A stretch of DNA of 64,000 nucleotides from positions 372,001 through 436,000 of the forward strand of contig NZ_CP120233.1 in assembly GCF_030012985.1 (NCBI RefSeq), given 5' to 3'. This document shows, one piece after another, positions 8,666 to 17,009 of the stretch (positions within the stretch are counted from its first letter, which is position 1; each line of letters opens with the position of its first letter). Position numbers and translations under genes: made by a program. Below the pieces are notes generated by a model. That model made no database searches and was not told the DNA's origin. It saw only the letters and a program-made list of their open reading frames with translations. The DNA is from Microbulbifer sp. VAAF005 (GTDB lineage Bacteria > Pseudomonadota > Gammaproteobacteria > Pseudomonadales > Cellvibrionaceae).

Positions 8666-9727
8666 ATGAAGGCACCCAGAATTCAGGGGCCCGGAATTTT
8701 TCTCGCCCAGTTTCTCCCATCGAGCGAACAGCCAGCTTCGCTTGAATCTATGGCTCGTTGGGCATCAGACCTGGGGTACAAAGGCATCCAGGTTCCCACT
8801 TGGGACAAGCGGATTTTCGATCTTGAGCTGGCCAGTAAAAGCCAAGCTTACTGTGATGATGTACTGGGGATCTGTGAGGAGGCTGGGGTACAGATTTCTG
8901 AATTGTCTACGCATTTGCAGGGGCAGTTGGTCGCAGCTCACCCAGCCTATAAGGAAATGCTGGATATTTTTTCTCCAGAGGCAGTACGCGGAAACTTGCA
9001 AGCCCGTGCAGAGTGGGCGAGCAATCAGTTAGTTCTTGCAGCTCGGGCCAGTGCCAACCTGAAGCTCAAATCCCATGCAACTTTCTCCGGCGCTTTACTC
9101 TGGCACACTTTTTATCCATGGCCCCAGCGCCCAGCGATGTTGGTTGAAGAAGGTTTTCGCGAACTGGCCCGTTTGTGGCGTCCGATATTGGATGCGTTTG
9201 ACAGCGCGGGGGTCGATGTCTGCTATGAACTGCACCCCGGTGAAGACCTGCATGATGGCTTGACCTTCGAGCGGTTTCTTTACGAGGTGGAAGATCACCC
9301 TAGAGCCAACATCTTGTATGACCCGAGCCATTTGCTCTTACAGCAAATGGATTACTTGGCCTTTATCGATATCTATCACGAGCGAATCAAGGCTTTCCAT
9401 GTGAAAGATGCGGAGTTTCATCCGAGTGGAAGGGCTGGAGTATACGGCGGTTACGCCCCCTGGATTGACCGCCCCGGTCGCTTTCGCTCCCTGGGGGATG
9501 GTCAGGTAGATTTTCGTGGGATTTTTAGCCGACTGACCCAGTACGGTTACGATCGCTGGGCGGTATTGGAATGGGAGTGTTGCATTAAGGATCAACAGCA
9601 GGGGGCCAGCGAGGGTGCGCCATTTATTCGGGAGCACCTGATAACCGTGGCTGACAAAGCTTTTGATGATTTTGCCGGTGCTGAAACAGATCGCGCTCGA
9701 AATCGTAGGATTTTAGGGCTCGAGTAG
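8666..9727 (+). CDS. sugar phosphate isomerase/epimerase-like TIM-barrel protein
   Basis: A 353-residue xylose-isomerase-like TIM barrel (AP_endonuc_2 fold). Metal-ligand strands can be seen: CYELHPGEDL, NILYDPSHLLLQ, AFHVKDAEFHPSGR and AVLEWECCIKD supply the Glu, Asp/His, His-x-Lys-Asp and Glu positions. No signal peptide, so it acts in the cytoplasm. Homologues in sugar loci isomerise or epimerise keto sugars. It follows the Gfo/Idh/MocA gene by about 200 bp and precedes the MFS carrier, so it probably belongs to the same transcript. Confidence 0.85.
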   Translation: MKAPRIQGPGIFLAQFLPSSEQPASLESMARWASDLGYKGIQVPTWDKRIFDLELASKSQAYCDDVLGICEEAGVQISELSTHLQGQLVAAHPAYKEMLDIFSPEAVRGNLQARAEWASNQLVLAARASANLKLKSHATFSGALLWHTFYPWPQRPAMLVEEGFRELARLWRPILDAFDSAGVDVCYELHPGEDLHDGLTFERFLYEVEDHPRANILYDPSHLLLQQMDYLAFIDIYHERIKAFHVKDAEFHPSGRAGVYGGYAPWIDRPGRFRSLGDGQVDFRGIFSRLTQYGYDRWAVLEWECCIKDQQQGASEGAPFIREHLITVADKAFDDFAGAETDRARNRRILGLE

Positions 9728-9806
9728 CTTAGCTTCCGAGTATGAATAATTGGAAGCCGATGTCAGTGAGTAATGAATAATAATAAATTATGCGGAGATT
9801 GGATTG

Positions 9807-11129
9807 ATGAGTACCCAAATTGAACCACTGGATAAGAAAATTTTCCTGGTGGGAAATCTCTCAATTTTTATGATTGGTCTTGGTTTAGCTGTTAGGGCAG
9901 TTATAGCCACTAACTTACAAGAAGATATTTACAATCATATCGATTTAGCGAACTCCACAGCTATGCTTGGTGAAGCTATTGGTATTACTTTTGCTGGATT
10001 CGCATTCACACTTCTATTTGGCAGTGCCCTAGTAGACTTAGTTGGCATTAAGAGAATGTTATTACTGTCTTCAATTGGCTATGTATTAGGTAGCCTATTA
10101 ATAATTTTTGCTTCAATGATACCCCCAAGTGCTGGTGTAGAGAATTTGGTATTAATTGGGTTGCTTCTTACTGGGTTAGGTTGGGGGGCCGTCGAAGCCG
10201 CCAGCAATCCAATGGTTGCTGCTGTCGACCCAGAGAATAAAACACACCGCTTAAATATATTGCATGCTTGGTGGCCAGCGGGAATGGTCGTTGGGGGGTT
10301 GCTTGGCCTGGCAATATCTAAATACGCGCTGCCTTGGCAACTCAACTTAGTTGTATTACTCATACCTGCCATAGTACTGGCACGACTAGTAATCACGACT
10401 AAGTTCCCAGTTACTGAGCGGGTTTCCACTGGGATCAGTTACGGAGAGATGTTTAGAGAAGTCTTTAAGCAGCCAATGTTTATTCTGCTTTGGGTTTGCA
10501 TGTGGCTGACAGCTGCATCGGAACTCGCTCCCATGCAATGGGTAGACCTGACACTCTCAAGAGTAGTGGGAATGAAAGGGATCTTATTATTGGTATATGT
10601 GAGCATGGTGATGTTTGTAATGCGCCATTTCGCCGGCCATCTTGCGAAGTTACTGTCGCCTGCAGGACTACTTTGGTCAAGCAGTCTACTTGCGGCAATA
10701 GGGCTTTATAGCCTGGGAATGGCAAGAACTCCAGTTACTGCATTCCTGGCGGCGACTGTTTGGGCTATCGGTGTTTGCTATATGTGGCCCACCATGCTCG
10801 CTACGGTATCCGAGCGTTTTGTACGCGGTGGCGCACTGTTTTTGGGGTTGCTGGGGTTTGCTGGGGGAATGTCTATTCAATTCGTACTGCCGAAACTTGG
10901 AGAAATTTTCGACAACGCCAAGATTGAGGCTGCCGGTGGTTTGGAAGCCTTTGAAAAGTTAACGGGCGATGAACTGGATGCTGTGTTGGCAACCGCCTCT
11001 ATCGAATCATTCCAGTCACTGGCCGTGGTTCCCCTTATCTTGCTGCCGATTTTTGCGTTTATCTGGTTTTGGGATCGCAGGCAGGCAGCGAGCAAAGTGC
11101 AAGGTGTCACTGCAGTAGGCAACCAGTAG
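9807..11129 (+). CDS. MFS sugar transporter
   Basis: A 440-residue integral membrane protein with about 12 hydrophobic helices and the MFS layout, including a charged turn (ALVDLVGIKRM) between helices 2 and 3 and a long central loop around residue 200. The ATG at 9807 follows GGAG at a suitable distance; the TTG one codon earlier is unlikely. It sits between the sugar isomerase and LacI genes, so it probably carries the mono- or disaccharide product made in the periplasm across the inner membrane. The exact substrate is inference. Confidence 0.85.
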   Translation: MSTQIEPLDKKIFLVGNLSIFMIGLGLAVRAVIATNLQEDIYNHIDLANSTAMLGEAIGITFAGFAFTLLFGSALVDLVGIKRMLLLSSIGYVLGSLLIIFASMIPPSAGVENLVLIGLLLTGLGWGAVEAASNPMVAAVDPENKTHRLNILHAWWPAGMVVGGLLGLAISKYALPWQLNLVVLLIPAIVLARLVITTKFPVTERVSTGISYGEMFREVFKQPMFILLWVCMWLTAASELAPMQWVDLTLSRVVGMKGILLLVYVSMVMFVMRHFAGHLAKLLSPAGLLWSSSLLAAIGLYSLGMARTPVTAFLAATVWAIGVCYMWPTMLATVSERFVRGGALFLGLLGFAGGMSIQFVLPKLGEIFDNAKIEAAGGLEAFEKLTGDELDAVLATASIESFQSLAVVPLILLPIFAFIWFWDRRQAASKVQGVTAVGNQ

Positions 11130-11185
11130 GCGTTTTCCATTTGTGCGAAAATAGTCGCCTACTAACAACAAAGTAACGGAAAAGT

Positions 11186-12193
11186 ATGTCAAACATTCGC
11201 GAAGTTGCACGTCGCTCCGGTGTTTCCGTCGCGACCGTGTCCAGAGCCCTGAAAGACCCGCAAATGGTTTCTCCGCGGACCAGGGAGCGGGTGCTGAAAG
11301 CGGTGGAAGAGGCCGGCTATCGGCCCAATATGTTGGCGAGAAACTTTAGTTCTGGTAAGTCATTTGCGGTGATGGTTCTGGTCCCAAATATCGCCAATCC
11401 ATTTTTTTCCAAAGTTATCCGAGGGATAGAAAAGGCAGCTCAAGACCAGGGTTACTCCGTATTGCTGGGAGATACCAAGGGCGAACCAGCTCATGAGCAG
11501 TTCTATGCGGGAATGGCGCTGACGAATCAGGCAGATGGGCTTATTCAACTGGATAGCCGCTACCCATTTGCAGAGAAAGATGCAGCTTTAGCAGCGTCAA
11601 TTCCAATGGTAAATGCGTGTGAGCGCATTGCTGAAGACGACCGCTATCCGGTTGTTGAACTGGACAATTCCGGCGCAGCGCAAGCCATGGCTCGCCATTT
11701 GATCGAGCTGGGTCACCGCCGGATCGGCATAGTGACCGGCCCACTTAATAGTCCGATTGTGCGTGATCGCCTGGCCGGTTTTGAGGAGGAGATGCAACGG
11801 CACGGTCTCGAGTTGAATTCTGACCTGGTTGTAAACGGAGAATTCACTATGCCGTCTGGTGTGGAGGGTGCAAAAAAATTGCTCTCTTTAGCCAGTGCTC
11901 CTACCGCCATTTTTTGTATGAATGATGAAATGGCTATTGGTGCTGTTCATCAAGCGAAGGAAATGGGTTTGCAGGTGCCTGCGGATGTATCAGTGGCGGG
12001 CTTCGATAATATTGAGTTTTCGCAATTTACGGACCCGCCCCTGACAACAATTGACCAGCCCGCAGAGAAGCTGGGCAGATATGCGATGGAAACCTTGCGT
12101 CGCATTATTGACGGAAAACCGTTAAAAGCGAGTCGAACTATTTTGCCCTTTGATTTAGTGGCAAGGGGAAGTACTGCCCGCTATCAGGATTAA
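11186..12193 (+). CDS. LacI-family transcriptional regulator
   Basis: A 335-residue repressor-type regulator. The N-terminal helix-turn-helix IREVARRSGVSVATVSRAL and hinge helix (YRPNMLARNF) are classic LacI; the rest is a periplasmic-binding-protein-like sugar sensor (VLVPNIANPFFSKVIRGIE, GFDNIEFSQFTDPPLTTIDQP). It is probably the regulator that recognises the three AATGTAACCGGTTAC sites at 7151, 14125 and 14271, because these are the only such palindromes seen and they bracket it. The inducer is unknown, presumably a sugar of the pathway. Confidence 0.93.
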   Translation: MSNIREVARRSGVSVATVSRALKDPQMVSPRTRERVLKAVEEAGYRPNMLARNFSSGKSFAVMVLVPNIANPFFSKVIRGIEKAAQDQGYSVLLGDTKGEPAHEQFYAGMALTNQADGLIQLDSRYPFAEKDAALAASIPMVNACERIAEDDRYPVVELDNSGAAQAMARHLIELGHRRIGIVTGPLNSPIVRDRLAGFEEEMQRHGLELNSDLVVNGEFTMPSGVEGAKKLLSLASAPTAIFCMNDEMAIGAVHQAKEMGLQVPADVSVAGFDNIEFSQFTDPPLTTIDQPAEKLGRYAMETLRRIIDGKPLKASRTILPFDLVARGSTARYQD

Positions 12194-12263
12194 TAGAGTA
12201 CGGATGTAAAACCATCACGGCGAACTGATTAGATAAACACCAATTCATGTGGAGATAACAACG

Positions 12264-12974
12264 ATGAAAAAATTCACTGAGACAAAATTTTGCACGTCTA
12301 TACTGGCCTCAGCAGCACTACTAGTCACACTAGGGGGTTGTGAACGGATGCCGGAAAAGTCCGGTATACAAGCGGATAGAGACTGGCGGCACTTATTCGA
12401 CGGTAAAACGTTGCAGGGTTGGACCGGTGCCAATGGCTCCCATGTAGGAGAGGCTTGGCAGGTCGTTGATGGCAACCTGGTGCTCACTGCTGGTGGAGCC
12501 GGGGATATCGTCACTGCAGATAAGTTTTCTGATTTTGAGCTGGAACTGGAATGGAAGATCTCTGAAGGTGGCAACAGCGGCATTATTTATCGGGTAGCTG
12601 GTGGCAATGCACCAGTCTGGATGTCAGGTATGGAATACCAGGTACTTGATAACAGTGCTTTTCCCGAACTGGAAAAACTGAGCCACAGCGCAGGGTCAGT
12701 CTTCGACTTGTATGCACCCAGCGAAGATGAGGTAAAGCCGGCAGGAGAATTCAATAAAACGCGTATTCGAGTGGAGAATGGTCGGGTTGAACATTGGCTG
12801 AATGGAAGCATGATTGTCAGCTATGAACTCTGGTCTGAAGATTGGGATATACGTCTTGCCAACAGTAAGTTTTCCTCTTACCCCGATTTTGCCCGTAGTG
12901 AGAGCGGCTTTATTGCTTTACAAGACCACGGCGACAAAGTGTGGTACCGCAATATCAGAATTCGGGAGCTATAA
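12264..12974 (+). CDS. DUF1080 (3-keto-disaccharide hydrolase type) lipoprotein
   Basis: A 236-residue secreted protein. Residues 1-23 form a lipoprotein signal with lipobox LGGC. The body is a DUF1080 concanavalin-like beta-sandwich (LFDGKTLQGW, FELELEWKISEGGNSGIIYRV, FIALQDHGDKVWYRNIRIREL). Characterised family members split 3-keto-glycosides, using the keto group to ease cleavage of the glycosidic bond. ATG at 12264 with GGAG upstream is preferred to GTG at 12249. Next to the GMC dehydrogenase it would hydrolyse the oxidised glycoside in the periplasm. Confidence 0.85.
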   Translation: MKKFTETKFCTSILASAALLVTLGGCERMPEKSGIQADRDWRHLFDGKTLQGWTGANGSHVGEAWQVVDGNLVLTAGGAGDIVTADKFSDFELELEWKISEGGNSGIIYRVAGGNAPVWMSGMEYQVLDNSAFPELEKLSHSAGSVFDLYAPSEDEVKPAGEFNKTRIRVENGRVEHWLNGSMIVSYELWSEDWDIRLANSKFSSYPDFARSESGFIALQDHGDKVWYRNIRIREL

Positions 12975-12977
12975 ATC

Positions 12978-13196
12978 ATGGGTATTTCAGGCGTGGGTAT
13001 TTGGCAGGTACTTATTGTTCTTGTGTTAGCGGTTCTATTGTTTGGTAGTGGCAAGATCCGCCGTCTGGGAGAAGACCTTGGAGGAGCGATTAGTGGTTTC
13101 CGCCGCTCATTGCATCAAAGCGATAAGGATGGCACTAGAGAAGGTTCCCCAGGTAACTTGTCTGGCAATCTACTCCAAGCTGGGGAGCGGGAATGA
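12978..13196 (+). CDS. tatA: TatA/TatE-type twin-arginine translocase subunit
   Basis: A 72-residue protein with the TatA layout: a short N-terminus, one membrane helix (IWQVLIVLVLAVLLFG), a hinge (SGKIRRLGEDLGGAI) and an amphipathic helix (FRRSLHQS). TatA multimers form the Tat export pore for folded proteins. No tatB or tatC is nearby, so this is an accessory copy using TatC from elsewhere. It overlaps the next gene by four bases (ATGA), and that gene and the subunit-3 gene both encode Tat signals. The sugar locus therefore seems to carry its own export helper. Confidence 0.88.
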   Translation: MGISGVGIWQVLIVLVLAVLLFGSGKIRRLGEDLGGAISGFRRSLHQSDKDGTREGSPGNLSGNLLQAGERE

Positions 13197-14104
13197 AGCG
13201 TAGAACTTTGCTACAGGTTGGTGCCGGCTTTGCTGCAGCTGCTTTTACCGCCCCCTTGTTTGGTAATAGTGGGCGAATCATTACCAATACCCCGGGTGGC
13301 CCTGTGAAAATTTCCCTGGCCCAATGGTCCCTGCATCGGCAATTGCGAAGTGGCGCTCTCAAGGTATTGGATTTCCCTATTAAGGCAAGAAAGGCATTTG
13401 CAATTGACGCGGTAGAGTATGTCAATCAGTTTTTTGCTGATAAGGCCAGGGATCAGAATTTTCTTTCAGCGTTGAGAGTGCGTGCAATTGATCACGGGGT
13501 TAAAAGCCTTTTGATTATGGTTGATGCAGAAGGTGATCTTGGCAACCCAAATGCTAGCGAAAGACAACAAGCGGTAGAAAATCATTTCCAGTGGGTTGAA
13601 GCGGCCAAATATTTGGGTTGCCACTCTATCAGGGTGAATGCTGGCGGACAGGGTAGTAGCAGGGAGGTTAGTTCCGCTTGTAGAGATGGGCTGCGAGCTC
13701 TCTCAGAGTTTGCCTTGGATTTCGACATCAATATTGCGGTGGAAAACCACGGTGGTTATTCCTCAAACGGACTTTGGTTATCCCAGTTATTACAGTCAGT
13801 GGATATGCCGAACTGTGGAAGTTTGCCAGACTTTGGAAACTTTGGTGACTACGACCGCTACTTGGGAGTAGAGCAGTTGATGCCCTTTGCCCGCGGAATC
13901 AGCGCAAAGAGTTTTTCATTTGATAAGCGGGGAAATGAGACCAATACGGATTTTGCCCGGATGCTGCGGCTAATTCAAAAGGCGGGTTACAAGGGGTATA
14001 TCGGGATTGAGTATGAAGGCGCCGGCGATGAAGACTGGGGGATCAATGCAACGAAAGAGCTTTTGCTGCGCTTGTCGCGACAGGGTGAACTATATAGCGA
14101 GTAA
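13193..14104 (+). CDS. Tat-exported sugar isomerase/epimerase-like TIM-barrel protein
   Basis: A 303-residue protein with a twin-arginine signal at the start (MKRRTLLQVGAGFAAAAF), followed by a xylose-isomerase-like barrel. Visible metal-site strands are IAVENHGGYSS, GSLPDFGNF, ISAKSFSFD and GYIGIEYEGAGDED. It is the periplasmic counterpart of the cytoplasmic barrel at 8666. Translation is coupled to tatA by the ATGA overlap. In keto-glycoside loci such proteins accompany DUF1080 hydrolases; whether it isomerises a keto sugar or helps hydrolysis cannot be settled from sequence. Confidence 0.87.
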   Translation: MKRRTLLQVGAGFAAAAFTAPLFGNSGRIITNTPGGPVKISLAQWSLHRQLRSGALKVLDFPIKARKAFAIDAVEYVNQFFADKARDQNFLSALRVRAIDHGVKSLLIMVDAEGDLGNPNASERQQAVENHFQWVEAAKYLGCHSIRVNAGGQGSSREVSSACRDGLRALSEFALDFDINIAVENHGGYSSNGLWLSQLLQSVDMPNCGSLPDFGNFGDYDRYLGVEQLMPFARGISAKSFSFDKRGNETNTDFARMLRLIQKAGYKGYIGIEYEGAGDEDWGINATKELLLRLSRQGELYSE

Positions 14105-14124
14105 GTAATAATTATTTGATTAAA

Positions 14125-14141
14125 AATGTAACCGGTTACTT
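14125..14141. promoter_or_regulatory. LacI-type operator, copy 2
   Basis: AATGTAACCGGTTACTT matches the palindrome at 7151 except for the outer bases of the right arm. It lies 216 bp upstream of the GMC oxidoreductase start and 130 bp before copy 3, so looping between the two is possible. Confidence 0.75.
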
Positions 14142-14270
14142 GCGTTTTTTGATCATAATATTTATGAATTTCTAGGCTAGTTAAAAATGCTCATAAGAAT
14201 TAGTATTTTTGGTTAAAAAAACATAAGTTAGACATTAGATGTAACGGATAGATAAAAAATTTTGACAGAA

Positions 14271-14288
14271 AATGTAACCGGTTACAGA
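14271..14288. promoter_or_regulatory. LacI-type operator, copy 3
   Basis: AATGTAACCGGTTACAGA carries the same 15-base core as copies 1 and 2. It is 69 bp upstream of the GMC oxidoreductase start, so it could block that promoter directly. A lone half-site, GATGTAACGGAT, lies at about 14238-14249. Confidence 0.78.
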
Positions 14289-14356
14289 TTTATCTTATAA
14301 GTTAATTAAAATTAAACGAGTAAAACAAAAATAATTGATGAAGTAGGAGAGAGGCG

Positions 14357-16153
14357 ATGCCGAATGATGACTTCGAGAAGAAAGAGTATGACGCACTGAT
14401 TGTTGGATCTGGTGCTGGCGGCGGTATGGCTGCCTATGTACTAGCCACTGCAGGGCTCAAGGTTCTATTGCTGGAGGCGGGGAGATCCTATGACCCAGTC
14501 AAGGAAACCCCGATGTTTAATCTCCCAAAAGATGCGCCTTTGCGTGGGGGTAGCACACCGGAAAAGCCGTTCGGTTTCTATGATGCAACGGTTGACGGGG
14601 GTTGGCAGGTACCTGGTGAACCTTACACTCAGGGCTCTAGGGAAAGAGGCCGCCGTTTTGACTGGTGGCGTGCCCGTATGCTGGGTGGTCGCACGAACCA
14701 CTGGGGACGGATTTCCCTGCGAATGGGTGAGTATGATTTTAAACCCTATTCAAGGGACGGACTCGGTTTTGACTGGCCGATCAGTTATAACGATCTCGCC
14801 CCGTACTACGATAAAACCGAGATGCTCATTGGTGTCTATGGCACCAACGAGGGGTTAGAGAATACTCCCGACTCTTCTGCGGGTGTGTTGCTGCCGCCCC
14901 CGAAGCCCCGTGCCTATGAACTCCTGGCCAAAAAAGCGTGCGATAGACTGGGGATCCCTGTAATTCCCTCTCACCTGGCTATTCTCAGTGAGCGTCTGGA
15001 TCACGAAAATATTCCGCAGAAATTATTCCCAAACAATAAATTGGCTCAGGACGTCACCCGGGAATCAATGAAATCTCGCGCAGCCTGTTTTTGGGCTACG
15101 CCCTGTGGGCGCGGTTGCTCAATTAAGGCGAATTTCCAGTCCACGACTGTACTACTGCCACCGGCATTAGCGACGGGCAACCTGGATATCATTACTGATG
15201 CCATGGTGCGTGAAGTTACCGTTGACAAAAAAGGTAAGGCTAACGGGGTTATCTATATTGATAAAGATACCCGTCAGGAAAGATTTGCCAGTGCCCGCGC
15301 TGTGGTTGTTGCAGCCAGTGCGGCTGAAACTTCGCGCATTCTCCTTAATTCCAAAAGCACTTTATTCCCCGATGGTATCGCCAATGGCAGCGGTGCCGTA
15401 GGGAAATACCTGATGGATACGGTGGGAGCTGGTATCGGCGGGCAGATTCCCGCTTTGGAAAGTATGCCTGCCCACAACGAGGACGGCGCATCGGCGATGC
15501 ACATGTATATGCCCTGGTGGTTGTACAAGGAACAATTACGTGGTGACCTGGATTTTGCCCGTGGTTACCACATTGAATTCGGCGGTGGTCGCAGTATGCC
15601 GGGCGCAGGTGCTTTCGGCGGTATGGGTGATTTTACCAGTGGCGCTTATGGCAAAGACTTGAAGGAAGCCTGCCGGCGTTACTACGGCTCCTTTGTGTGG
15701 TTTGACGGTCGCGGGGAAATGATTCCCAATGAGGACAGCTACTGTGAAATTGATAAGGACCAGGTAGACCAGTGGGGCATCCCGGTGTTGAAGTTCCATT
15801 GGAAATGGAGTGACCAGGAATTGAACCAGGCCGCTCACATGCACAAAACCTTTGCTGAAATTATTGAAGGTATGGGCGGTAAGGTCACCTCTACCGTGCA
15901 AACCGACGGTGCCAAGGCAATTATCAACGGCGGTGCGATTATTCACGAAGTCGGCACCGCGCGCATGGGCTCAAATCCGAAAGATTCCGTGCTCAATCCT
16001 TACTGCCAGTCCTGGGAAGTACCGAATCTCTTCCTTACTGACGGCGCACCCTTTGTCTCCAATGCTGATAAGAATCCAACCCTGACCATTATGGCGCTGG
16101 CCTGGCGCACCTGCGACTACATCGTGGACCAGTTCAAGAAGAGGAATATCTGA
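14357..16153 (+). CDS. GMC-family FAD sugar dehydrogenase, catalytic subunit
   Basis: A 598-residue glucose-methanol-choline oxidoreductase. The FAD turn is DALIVGSGAGGGMAAY; the second GMC region is ARMLGGRTNHWGR; C-terminal catalytic positions are His in IIHEVGTARMG and Asn in NADKNPTLTIMAL. It lacks a signal peptide, while the next gene encodes a subunit-3-type Tat lipoprotein, so export as a folded pair is expected, as in gluconate, fructose and glucoside-3-dehydrogenase complexes. With the DUF1080 and isomerase neighbours, 3-oxidation of glycosides is the likely reaction. No cytochrome c subunit follows. Confidence 0.88.
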   Translation: MPNDDFEKKEYDALIVGSGAGGGMAAYVLATAGLKVLLLEAGRSYDPVKETPMFNLPKDAPLRGGSTPEKPFGFYDATVDGGWQVPGEPYTQGSRERGRRFDWWRARMLGGRTNHWGRISLRMGEYDFKPYSRDGLGFDWPISYNDLAPYYDKTEMLIGVYGTNEGLENTPDSSAGVLLPPPKPRAYELLAKKACDRLGIPVIPSHLAILSERLDHENIPQKLFPNNKLAQDVTRESMKSRAACFWATPCGRGCSIKANFQSTTVLLPPALATGNLDIITDAMVREVTVDKKGKANGVIYIDKDTRQERFASARAVVVAASAAETSRILLNSKSTLFPDGIANGSGAVGKYLMDTVGAGIGGQIPALESMPAHNEDGASAMHMYMPWWLYKEQLRGDLDFARGYHIEFGGGRSMPGAGAFGGMGDFTSGAYGKDLKEACRRYYGSFVWFDGRGEMIPNEDSYCEIDKDQVDQWGIPVLKFHWKWSDQELNQAAHMHKTFAEIIEGMGGKVTSTVQTDGAKAIINGGAIIHEVGTARMGSNPKDSVLNPYCQSWEVPNLFLTDGAPFVSNADKNPTLTIMALAWRTCDYIVDQFKKRNI

Positions 16154-16154
16154 T

Positions 16155-16850
16155 ATGAGCGAGGAAAAAACCAACCTGGGTCGGCGCAACGCCCTGCGTT
16201 TGATTGCTACCACCGCTGCTGCAGTTCCAGTCATTGGCTGTTCTGAGAAAGTAGCGCAAAAAGTTGTAGTGAAAGAGGAGGTGCCAGCGGCTGAACCGGT
16301 AGTAAAGAACCTGGATGCCCCGAAGCAGACTCTGGCCAGGGGCACGGCGACAGATCCGGACCTGCTTAATCCCGTGGTGCCTTGGGAGATGCAGCTTGAA
16401 ACGAGTGAGTTAGCGGTCTTGGCAGCACTTTGCGACGTCATTATTCCCGCAGATGAAACTTCTCCGAGTGCCTCTTCAGTAGGGGCCTATCACTACATCA
16501 ACGAATATGTCAGCGCCCCATATTCCAATAATAAAGCGGATCTTGTCACGATTCGGGGAGGGGTTGTTTGGCTGGAGGGTGAGTCCAAGCGCAGATTTGG
16601 AGGTTCCTTTGTCGATCTGAATGAACCTCAAAAAGTAGCCATCTGTGAGGATATCAAGTGGACTCGCACGGCAAAGCCAGAGTTTCAGGCTGGTGCTCGT
16701 TTCTTTGCCAAAGTTCGAGTTCTCGTGTCCACCGCTTTCTATACCACCGAGGAAGGTATGGCAGATATCGGTTATGTGGGTAACCGACCAATGGCGAGTT
16801 TCCCTGGAGCACCCCCTGAAGTCCTCAAGCGACTTGGCTTGGATAGCTAA
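16155..16850 (+). CDS. gluconate 2-dehydrogenase subunit 3 family Tat lipoprotein
   Basis: A 231-residue partner of the GMC enzyme, starting one base after its stop codon. The N-terminus has a twin-arginine motif (GRRNALRLIATTAAA) followed by a lipobox-like VIGC, so it is probably Tat-exported and lipid-anchored. The body matches the subunit-3 family (LAALCDVIIPADETSPSASSVGAYHYIN). In known complexes this subunit carries the flavoprotein through Tat and stabilises it. The nearby tatA suits this role. Confidence 0.87.
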   Translation: MSEEKTNLGRRNALRLIATTAAAVPVIGCSEKVAQKVVVKEEVPAAEPVVKNLDAPKQTLARGTATDPDLLNPVVPWEMQLETSELAVLAALCDVIIPADETSPSASSVGAYHYINEYVSAPYSNNKADLVTIRGGVVWLEGESKRRFGGSFVDLNEPQKVAICEDIKWTRTAKPEFQAGARFFAKVRVLVSTAFYTTEEGMADIGYVGNRPMASFPGAPPEVLKRLGLDS

Positions 16851-16934
16851 AGACGCTTTTTGCTATAGCGCTATACGCACATATAAAAATATCGAGACAG
16901 AACTGGATCGATAAGAGTAGGGCATATTCCGGTG

Positions 16935-16961
16935 GCCCGGTGAATGATATGCCGGGCTTTT
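16935..16961 (+). terminator. terminator after the dehydrogenase genes
   Basis: GCCCGG pairs with CCGGGC across an 11-base loop and is followed by TTTTAGGG. It separates the dehydrogenase genes from the TonB-dependent receptor gene 49 bp downstream, which may rely on read-through or a short promoter. Confidence 0.65.
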
Positions 16962-17009
16962 AGGGTGAACGGAAAGCTAGGAAAAAATAATAAAAGAGAA
17001 ATTTGAGCA

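Noticed and set aside
8361..8669. 102-codon plus-strand frame between the Gfo/Idh/MocA and isomerase genes
   Set aside because: It overlaps the end of the dehydrogenase gene in another frame, has no ribosome-binding site and no recognisable motif.
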